Shown here piece by piece: positions 1 to 4,825 of a stretch of 7,409 nt of DNA (positions within the stretch are counted from its first letter, which is position 1; each line of letters begins with the position of its first letter). Origin of the DNA: an uncultured Eubacteriales bacterium. GTDB lineage: Bacteria; Bacillota; Clostridia; HGM11514. A program made the position numbers and the translations under genes. The stretch is taken from positions 1-7,409 of the forward strand of contig CABUMF010000065.1 of the NCBI GenBank assembly GCA_902492655.1, written 5' to 3'. The notes under the pieces were generated by a model, which saw nothing but the letters and a program-made list of their open reading frames with translations, searched no databases and was not told where the DNA came from.

Positions 1-2
1 AG

Positions 3-89
3 AAAAACCAAATTCAATCTCCGACAGTGGAAGCATTTATTGACTTTGCTAAGAAATACATATTAGGCATTTCTGATAATACAATATAA
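3..89 (+). CDS. C-terminal end of a probable LysR-type transcriptional regulator (partial)
   Basis: An open frame enters from the left edge and ends at TAA 87-89, leaving 28 codons. The visible peptide includes SPTVEAFIDFAKKYI, which resembles the final helix of LysR-type effector-binding domains, where a Ser-Pro/Ala stretch is followed by an F-[IL]-x-[FL] amphipathic helix. The helix-turn-helix and most of the ligand domain lie outside the window, so the family call rests on a short tail. A LysR-type regulator encoded just upstream and co-directional would be a natural candidate to control the redox operon that begins at 169. The terminator 32 nt downstream is placed as expected for the end of this gene. 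An unrelated protein with a similar helix cannot be excluded. Confidence 0.45.
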   Translation, partial: KNQIQSPTVEAFIDFAKKYILGISDNTI

Positions 90-93
90 GTAT

Positions 94-122
94 TATACAT
101 AATTACTCAATGGTGATATAAT
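94..122 (+). promoter_or_regulatory. Extended -10 promoter of the flavodoxin operon
   Basis: A perfect TATAAT lies at 117-122 and is preceded by TG at 114-115 with one base between, an extended -10. TATACA at 94-99 is a 4-of-6 match to TTGACA at a 17-nt spacing. Transcription should begin near 129, about 40 nt upstream of the first start codon at 169. A 12-bp inverted repeat, ATTAT-AC-ATAAT at 92-103, covers the -35 element and could be an operator for the upstream LysR-like or the downstream MerR-like regulator. That role is inferred. Confidence 0.7.
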
Positions 123-156
123 ATAGGTACCTGATAAAGGTGCCTATATTTTTTTT
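121..156 (+). terminator. Intrinsic terminator of the upstream gene, overlapping the operon promoter
   Basis: Bases 121-131 pair with 139-149 to form an 11-bp stem with one T-G wobble and a 7-nt loop. A run of eight T residues follows at 149-156. It would end transcripts from the upstream LysR-like gene. The left arm begins inside the -10 box of the next promoter. A transcript starting near 129 would carry only the end of the left arm and could not fold the hairpin, so it would escape termination. Confidence 0.75.
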
Positions 157-168
157 GGTGGTGATTAA

Positions 169-495
169 ATGACAAAACAGGAAGTGCTGACAAAATACAA
201 TGTTCCTCCGGATTTGTTGGAGAAATACACGGCAATAAAAAAATGTACAAGATACAGCGACAAAGACATTGAGAACATTAGTATGATTATGACATTGTAT
301 GAAGCCGGATTTGACGATACGGAAGCTGAAAAATACTTTGAATACTGGCTTTCGGATGAAGATACGGCAGACAAATGCACTGAAATGCTTACAAAAAAGC
401 GAAAGCACACGCTTGATGAAATTCACTCAAAACAAAAGCAGCTTGACGGCATTGATTATCTGCGCTACAAAGTTGCAAAAGAAAATAAAAAGTAA
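169..495 (+). CDS. Minimal MerR-like transcriptional regulator
   Basis: This 108-residue protein is likely a small DNA-binding regulator. Residues 4-20 (QEVLTKYNVPPDLLEKY) sit where MerR proteins have the first helix-turn-helix. Residues 29-61, with YSDKDIENISMIMTLYEAGF, match the second MerR helix pair, usually written as Y-x-x-x-D-[IL]-x-x-[IL]-x-x-I-x-x-[L]-x-x-x-G-[FY]. Residues 73-100 form a charged helix that could be the dimer coiled coil. There is no C-terminal effector domain or metal-binding cysteine cluster, and the usual RTLRYY recognition segment is degenerate, so the DNA target cannot be guessed. GGTGGTG at 157-163 supports the ATG at 169. As the first gene of the operon, with 14 nt to the next, it probably acts on its own promoter. 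The family is moderately certain; the role is inferred. Confidence 0.6.
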   Translation: MTKQEVLTKYNVPPDLLEKYTAIKKCTRYSDKDIENISMIMTLYEAGFDDTEAEKYFEYWLSDEDTADKCTEMLTKKRKHTLDEIHSKQKQLDGIDYLRYKVAKENKK

Positions 496-509
496 AGAAG
501 TTTGTAAAC

Positions 510-1139
510 ATGAAAAAGTTAATCGGAATTTTTATGGCAGTTGTTTTGGTATTGTCACTTGCCGCCTGCGACAGCAACACCAAACAAAGTACAAAAGAAA
601 ATGAAAACGGGCAAACTATCGCCGAAAGCAATTCAAAAGACTCTGCTCAAACAACAAACACAGATTCAAAAGCTTTGGTTGTATATTTCTCTTGGTCCGG
701 CAACACTGAAAAAGTAGCAAAATCAATACAAAGCCAAACCAAAGCAGATATTTTTGAAATTGTACCGGAGGTGCCGTACAGCGATGATTACGATACGGTT
801 GTTGACCTTGCAAAAAAGGAACAGCAGCAAAACGCACGACCGGTTATAAAAGATAAAATTGATAACATTGCGGATTACGATACCGTGTATGTAGGATTTC
901 CGAATTGGTGGGGCGATATGCCGATGATTTTATACACCTTCTTTGACGACTATGATTTATCCGGAAAGACAGTTTCCTTGTTTTGCACAAGCGGCGCTAG
1001 CGGACTTTCGGATACAGTGAACGAAGTAAAAGAGCTTGAACCCGAGGCAACCGTAACGGAAGGGTTGCATATTGGCAGTTCTGCGGCATCTTCTCCCGAT
1101 GATGCAGTTGCAAAATGGCTTGAAAAAATCGGGAAGTGA
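510..1139 (+). CDS. Exported flavodoxin lipoprotein
   Basis: This 209-residue protein is predicted to be an FMN electron carrier anchored on the outer face of the membrane. Residues 1-19 are a lipoprotein signal (MKK, then a hydrophobic stretch) with lipobox LAAC at 17-20, giving lipid-modified Cys20. Residues 21-54 are a Ser/Thr/Asn-rich flexible linker. The flavodoxin fold begins at residue 55: phosphate loop SWSGNT at 61-66, a GFPNWWGDMP loop at 129-138 expected to pack on the isoalloxazine ring, and CTSGASG at 159-165. These match the short Flavodoxin_4-like group rather than classical long-chain flavodoxins. The ribosome site (AAAGAAG, 494-500) is modest and overlaps the previous stop. 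The stop TGA at 1137-1139 overlaps a possible start of the membrane-protein gene, suggesting translational coupling. FMN binding is well supported by motif; the electron partner is unknown. Confidence 0.85.
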   Translation: MKKLIGIFMAVVLVLSLAACDSNTKQSTKENENGQTIAESNSKDSAQTTNTDSKALVVYFSWSGNTEKVAKSIQSQTKADIFEIVPEVPYSDDYDTVVDLAKKEQQQNARPVIKDKIDNIADYDTVYVGFPNWWGDMPMILYTFFDDYDLSGKTVSLFCTSGASGLSDTVNEVKELEPEATVTEGLHIGSSAASSPDDAVAKWLEKIGK

Positions 1140-1144
1140 TGAGT

Positions 1145-1810
1145 ATGGTTTCAAAAAAATTAGTCAAAATGATTGTTGACGTGCTTATGACAGTTTTTCT
1201 GCTTTTTCTCATGGGTTATCAGTTTTGGGGAAAGTCGGCTCACGGGTGGATAGGGTTTTCTATGTTCACCCTGTTTATTCTGCACCATATTCTGAATTTG
1301 AGCTGGCACAAAAATTTATTCAAAGGAAAATATACACCTATAAGAATAATAATACTGATTGTAGACATTTTAACGCTTTTATCAATGTTTGCACTTATGT
1401 ATAGTGGAATCTCAATGTCCGGCTTAAGCTTTATTGGCGGAAATATGGCACTTGCAAGAAAGCTGCATATACTCGGAGCGTTTTGGGGATATGTTTTAAT
1501 AAGCCTGCATTTGGGACTTCATTGGAATATGATATTAACAGTGTTTTCAAGGCATAAAAAGGAACAGCAGACAAGAGCAAATAAAGCTGTTGCCCTCGTG
1601 ATTGCACTGATTATTGCGGCATACGGTATGTATGCGTTTATAAAAAGAAATTTTGCAGCATATATGTTTTTGCAAAGCGAGTTTGTGTTTATGGATTATT
1701 CAGAATCCAAAATACTGTTTTATTTAGATTATCTTGCTCTGATGGGACTTTGTATTTTTATATCCCATTACGGCTCAGGATTTATAAAAAGATACAAATA
1801 TGAACATTAA
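1145..1810 (+). CDS. DUF4405-type multi-histidine membrane protein, probable b-type cytochrome
   Basis: This 221-residue integral membrane protein has about six hydrophobic segments (roughly residues 9-27, 34-53, 66-90, 106-128, 144-163 and 184-204). Histidines cluster in or beside them: H33, H47, H48, H55, H108, H122 and H126, with HH at 47-48 and HLGLHW around 122-127. This pattern and the HGWIG and SWHKN contexts match DUF4405, a family related to the four-helix cytochrome b and ferric-reductase-like proteins. Two b hemes could be bound, allowing electrons to cross the membrane from a quinol or an inner donor. I chose ATG 1145 because GGGAAG at 1131-1136 sits 8 nt upstream. GTG 1136 and ATG 1139 are in-frame alternatives adding three or two residues. 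Its place between a lipoprotein flavodoxin and a soluble one suggests it links them. Heme binding is inferred, not shown. Confidence 0.72.
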   Translation: MVSKKLVKMIVDVLMTVFLLFLMGYQFWGKSAHGWIGFSMFTLFILHHILNLSWHKNLFKGKYTPIRIIILIVDILTLLSMFALMYSGISMSGLSFIGGNMALARKLHILGAFWGYVLISLHLGLHWNMILTVFSRHKKEQQTRANKAVALVIALIIAAYGMYAFIKRNFAAYMFLQSEFVFMDYSESKILFYLDYLALMGLCIFISHYGSGFIKRYKYEH

Positions 1811-1826
1811 GATGGAGGAATTTAAA

Positions 1827-2297
1827 ATGAGTAAAAAATTAGTAGCGTATTTTTCAGCAAGCGGAGTTACAAAAAATTATGCAGAAAGACTGGCAAATGT
1901 GATAGGAGTGGATTTGTTTGAAATCAAACCCAAACAGCCGTACACAAATGAGGATTTGAATTGGCAAAACAGCAACAGTCGTTCAAGCGTTGAGATGAAA
2001 AATCCGGATTCTCGTCCGGAAATTGCGGAGAAACTTTCGGATATGGACGAATATGACACCGTTTTTGTCGGTTTCCCGATTTGGTGGTACGTGGCACCGA
2101 CCATCATTGATGCCTTTTTAGAAAGCTATGATTTTTCAGGCAAAACAATTATTCCGTTTGCAACAAGCGGTGGCAGCGGAATGGGCAAAACCGCCGATGT
2201 GTTGAGGAAGATCTGTCCCAACGCTGATATTCGTGACGGAAGATTATTAAATGGTATGACGGACGAAAAAATCGCACAATGGGCAAATGAATTTTAA
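1827..2297 (+). CDS. Cytoplasmic flavodoxin
   Basis: This 156-residue flavodoxin-fold protein has no signal peptide or membrane segment and should act in the cytoplasm. The FMN phosphate loop is SASGVT at 10-15, the aromatic loop is GFPIWWYVAP at 82-91, and TSGGSG lies at 113-118. The length fits a single Flavodoxin_4-like domain. An in-frame ATG at 1800 would overlap the upstream gene, but GGAGG at 1814-1818 lies 8 nt before ATG 1827, which is clearly the real start. Compared with the two exported paralogs, the phosphate loop has Val in place of Asn before Thr and the WWG tripeptide is WWY, so FMN contacts or redox potential may differ. Likely partners are the neighbouring aldo/keto reductase and the membrane cytochrome-like protein. 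It could equally be a flavodoxin-type quinone or substrate reductase rather than a pure carrier. Confidence 0.85.
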   Translation: MSKKLVAYFSASGVTKNYAERLANVIGVDLFEIKPKQPYTNEDLNWQNSNSRSSVEMKNPDSRPEIAEKLSDMDEYDTVFVGFPIWWYVAPTIIDAFLESYDFSGKTIIPFATSGGSGMGKTADVLRKICPNADIRDGRLLNGMTDEKIAQWANEF

Positions 2298-2318
2298 TTC
2301 GGAAGGGATTTGATATTT

Positions 2319-2642
2319 ATGAAAAAAATCACACAAACAGCGGGTCGTGACGCACTCGGAGAATTTTCACCTGACTTTGCACATTTTAATGATGATATTT
2401 TGTTTGGTGAAAACTGGAACAATGAGGATATCGACTTAAAAACAAGATGTATTATAACCGTTGTTTCACTTATGTCGCAGGGAATCACAGATAGTTCGCT
2501 CAAGTATCATTTTCAGAACGCAAAAAATAACGGTGTGACACAAAGGGAAATTGCTGAAATAATAACGCATACAGCGTTTTATGCAGGCTGGCCCAAGGCG
2601 TGGGCAGTATTCAATTTGGCAAAGGAAGTTTGGGGTGAGTAA
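2319..2642 (+). CDS. Carboxymuconolactone decarboxylase family protein
   Basis: This 107-residue all-helical protein fits the CMD/AhpD-like superfamily in length and sequence. Residues 40-52 (LKTRCIITVVSLM) form the core helix, residues 72-83 (GVTQREIAEIIT) the next conserved helix, and HTAFYAGWPKAW at 84-95 is the family signature around the active-site histidine of gamma-carboxymuconolactone decarboxylases. The CxxC redox pair of AhpD-type alkylhydroperoxidases is absent and the only cysteine is C44, so peroxidase activity of that kind is unlikely. ATG 2319 is preferred over TTG 2310, because GGAAGGG at 2301-2307 is too close to the latter. Such short proteins often sit beside flavodoxins and aldo/keto reductases in clostridial operons, but their substrate is generally unknown. 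The gene lies 3 nt before the reductase gene, suggesting joint expression. Confidence 0.8.
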   Translation: MKKITQTAGRDALGEFSPDFAHFNDDILFGENWNNEDIDLKTRCIITVVSLMSQGITDSSLKYHFQNAKNNGVTQREIAEIITHTAFYAGWPKAWAVFNLAKEVWGE

Positions 2643-2645
2643 ATT

Positions 2646-3620
2646 ATGAAGTATGCAAAACTCGGAAATTCGGATATTGAAGTATCAAAGCTATGTGTCG
2701 GCTGTATGAGCTTTGGAAAGCCGTTTAAAGATTTTCACGAATGGACTTTAAGTCACGATGAAACGGAAGAAGTTGTCCGTCATGCGCTTGATCTCGGAAT
2801 AAACTTTTTTGATACGGCGAATACCTATGCACATGGCACAAGTGAGGAATATCTCGGACGTGCAATTAAAAACAATGTTTCTCGTGACAAGGTTGTGCTT
2901 GCTTCAAAGGTATATTTTAATGATGGGCATTTATCAAAGGAAGCAATAAATCGTGAAATAGACGGTACACTGAAAAGGCTCAGCACGGATTACCTCGACC
3001 TTTATATCATTCACCGCTTTGATTATGGGACTCCGATTGAAGAAACAATGGAGGCACTTAACAATCTCGTGAAATTGGGCAAGGTTCGTGCGCTTGGTGC
3101 GTCTGCAATGTACGGCTATCAGTTCTACAATATGCAGCTTGCGGCAAGGGATAATGGGTGGACGCCTTTTGTATCAATGCAGAATCATTATAATCTTATT
3201 TATCGTGAGGACGAAAGAGAGCTTATTCCGCTTTGCAAACAGATGAATGTGGCACTTACGCCTTATAGTCCGCTTGCGGCGGGCAGACTTTGCCGTACAA
3301 ACTGGCACGCAGATACCAAACGCAGCAAAACCGATTATATGGCGGCAGGAAAGTATGATAAAAACGAAATTGAGGATCACAAAATCGTTATGCGTGTAGG
3401 CGAGCTTGCCGATAAATACGAAAAAACAATGACACAGATTGCACTTGCTTGGCAGTTCAAAAAAGGTGTCACATCTCCTATTATTGGTGCGACAAAAGCA
3501 AAATATTTTGATGATGCCGCAGGAGCACTTGAATTTGAGCTGACGGACGAAGATGTGGCATATCTCGAAGAATTATATATTCCGCATAATATTGTAGGTG
3601 CATTATCAAAAGAAAAATAA
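2646..3620 (+). CDS. Aldo/keto reductase
   Basis: This 324-residue protein is a complete NADPH-dependent aldo/keto reductase with a TIM-barrel fold. The catalytic tetrad is visible: D56 (FFDTANTY), Y61, K88 (LASK) and H123 (IIHRFD). GKVRALGAS (near residues 143-151), the NHYNLI motif, TPYSPLAAGRL and the C-terminal IIGATK cofactor-binding strand are all present in the usual order. The barrel appears intact and the length is typical for YakC/Tas-like bacterial members. Start ATG 2646 follows the previous stop by 3 nt, with GGGGTGAG at 2632-2639 as ribosome site. The substrate cannot be read from sequence, but small aldehydes, quinones or sugar-derived carbonyls are usual. In this operon it may supply or drain reducing equivalents next to the soluble flavodoxin; that link is inferred from position alone. 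Confidence 0.92.
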   Translation: MKYAKLGNSDIEVSKLCVGCMSFGKPFKDFHEWTLSHDETEEVVRHALDLGINFFDTANTYAHGTSEEYLGRAIKNNVSRDKVVLASKVYFNDGHLSKEAINREIDGTLKRLSTDYLDLYIIHRFDYGTPIEETMEALNNLVKLGKVRALGASAMYGYQFYNMQLAARDNGWTPFVSMQNHYNLIYREDERELIPLCKQMNVALTPYSPLAAGRLCRTNWHADTKRSKTDYMAAGKYDKNEIEDHKIVMRVGELADKYEKTMTQIALAWQFKKGVTSPIIGATKAKYFDDAAGALEFELTDEDVAYLEELYIPHNIVGALSKEK

Positions 3621-3634
3621 GGAGGAAAAATTCA

Positions 3635-4657
3635 ATGAAAAAAATAATATCTTTTCTCTTGTCAATATGTATGATTTTGAGTCTTACACTCACATCTTGT
3701 GCGGCAGAGGAAAAACAAACCGAAAACAACACAACAATTATTCTTAAAATCGGCAGTCCTACCATGACGGTAAACGGAAATGATATGCCGATTGACGAAC
3801 AGGGCACCGTTCCTGTTATAGTAAATGGCAGAACCTTGCTCCCGGTGCGTGCTGTGGTTGAGCAAATGGGCGGTACGGTAGATTGGAACGGCGAAACACA
3901 AGAGGTTACACTAACCTACGGAGAAGATGAAATCAAACTGACAATCGACTCGACAGAGGCTCTCTTAAACGGCGAAAAGCAGGCTCTTGATGTTGCACCA
4001 ACAGTTATGAATGACCGCACAATGCTTCCAATTCGCTTTATAGCAGAAAGCTTCAAATTTGAGGTTGAATGGAACGAACGTGAGCAAAGCGTAACAATTA
4101 CAAATACAAAAACAGCAGAAGAAAATCCCACAAAACAGCCCGAAGAAACAAAAGAGCCGACAAGTAAGAGCCTTGTTGTGTATTTCTCGGCAACGGGCAA
4201 CACAAAAGCACTTGCAGAAAAAATTGCTGAAGAATCCGGTTCGGATGTATTTGAAATTGTGCCCGAAGAACCTTACACAAGCGCAGACTTGAATTATAAC
4301 AGCGATTGCCGTGCAAACGATGAGCAAAATGACGCAAATGCAAGACCTGCCATTTCAAATAAGCTTGAAAACCTTGAGGACTATGATGTTATTTTTATCG
4401 GTTATCCCATTTGGTGGGGTACTATGCCGAAAATTATCAATACATTCTTGGATACATATGATTTGTCGGACAAAACAATAATGCCGTTTTGTACAAGCGG
4501 TTCAAGCGGAATTTCATCATCTGTATCGGCTATAAAGAACACTTGCCCGAACGCAGATGTTAAAACAGGCTTTAGGGGAACATCGGGTACAACGAGTACG
4601 CAGATTCGTACTTGGCTAACTGATAATAATTTTAGTAATGCGATTATGCGAAAATGA
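3635..4657 (+). CDS. Lipoprotein with copper-amine-oxidase-like stalk domain fused to flavodoxin
   Basis: This 340-residue exported protein has two modules. Residues 1-21 are a lipoprotein signal with lipobox LTSC at 19-22. Residues about 36-156 form a copper amine oxidase N-terminal-like domain, with the repeated signature NGRTLLPVR (64-72) and NDRTMLPIR (126-134), each followed by a W-N strand motif. In Firmicutes this domain is usually a surface stalk or wall-associated module, not an oxidase. A Thr/Glu/Pro-rich linker spans 157-177. The flavodoxin domain starts at 178: phosphate loop SATGNT at 185-190, GYPIWWGTMP at 256-265 and CTSGSSG at 286-292. A strong AAGGAGG lies just before ATG 3635. 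The fusion would hold an FMN carrier away from the membrane. It is closer in its motifs to the lipoprotein at 510 than to the soluble copy. It is the last gene of the tight run. Confidence 0.85.
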   Translation: MKKIISFLLSICMILSLTLTSCAAEEKQTENNTTIILKIGSPTMTVNGNDMPIDEQGTVPVIVNGRTLLPVRAVVEQMGGTVDWNGETQEVTLTYGEDEIKLTIDSTEALLNGEKQALDVAPTVMNDRTMLPIRFIAESFKFEVEWNEREQSVTITNTKTAEENPTKQPEETKEPTSKSLVVYFSATGNTKALAEKIAEESGSDVFEIVPEEPYTSADLNYNSDCRANDEQNDANARPAISNKLENLEDYDVIFIGYPIWWGTMPKIINTFLDTYDLSDKTIMPFCTSGSSGISSSVSAIKNTCPNADVKTGFRGTSGTTSTQIRTWLTDNNFSNAIMRK

Positions 4658-4825
4658 AGCTTGCTGAAAATATCTCAGTAATAAACAATATGGAATTAAA
4701 TTGACCATCTGTCAAATTTGTACGGTCAGCACAAAAGGAACAACTATGGTTTTATACATATTGACATTGAATGTATTCTTTTGTATGGTTGTACTATTAT
4801 AAAATGAAAAAAGGAATGATTTGTT
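4658..4825 (+). promoter_or_regulatory. Intergenic region with promoter and inverted repeats upstream of the DXS-like gene
   Basis: TTGACA at 4761-4766 is a consensus -35, followed after 17 nt by TATGGT at 4784-4789, a weaker -10. TATTAT at 4795-4800 is an alternative -10 but lacks a well-placed -35. Two dyads are present. TTGAC-CATCT-GTCAA at 4701-4715 is a 15-bp palindrome, and ATACAT (4754-4759) pairs with ATGTAT (4771-4776) around the -35. Either could be an operator. The weak hairpin at 4661-4681 has no T run, so no clear terminator closes the upstream operon. AAGGA at 4811-4815 is the likely ribosome site. Confidence 0.5.

Noticed and set aside
103..426. Minus-strand open frame opposite the MerR-like gene
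   Set aside because: It overlaps a better-supported + strand gene, has an unnatural Phe/Cys-rich composition typical of antisense frames and has no ribosome binding site.
299..604. Plus-strand frame overlapping the MerR-like and first flavodoxin genes
   Set aside because: It overlaps two genes with clear homology in other frames, shows no recognisable motif and lacks a ribosome site.
1800..1826. ATG 1800 as start of the soluble flavodoxin
   Set aside because: It would overlap the upstream gene and adds nine residues with no family support; GGAGG at 1814-1818 points to ATG 1827.
2310..2318. TTG 2310 as start of the CMD-like gene
   Set aside because: It lies only 2 nt after the GGAAGGG ribosome site, whereas ATG 2319 has a workable spacing and gives the usual N-terminus.
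4661..4681. Hairpin after the last flavodoxin gene as a terminator
   Set aside because: A 7-bp stem with a wobble pair and 7-nt loop is present, but it is AT-rich and not followed by a T run, so termination is not supported.
4658..4825. Possible riboswitch or thiamine-related leader before the DXS-like gene
   Set aside because: The predicted leader from the TTGACA/TATGGT promoter is only about 30 nt, and no conserved thiamine-box sequence is seen.
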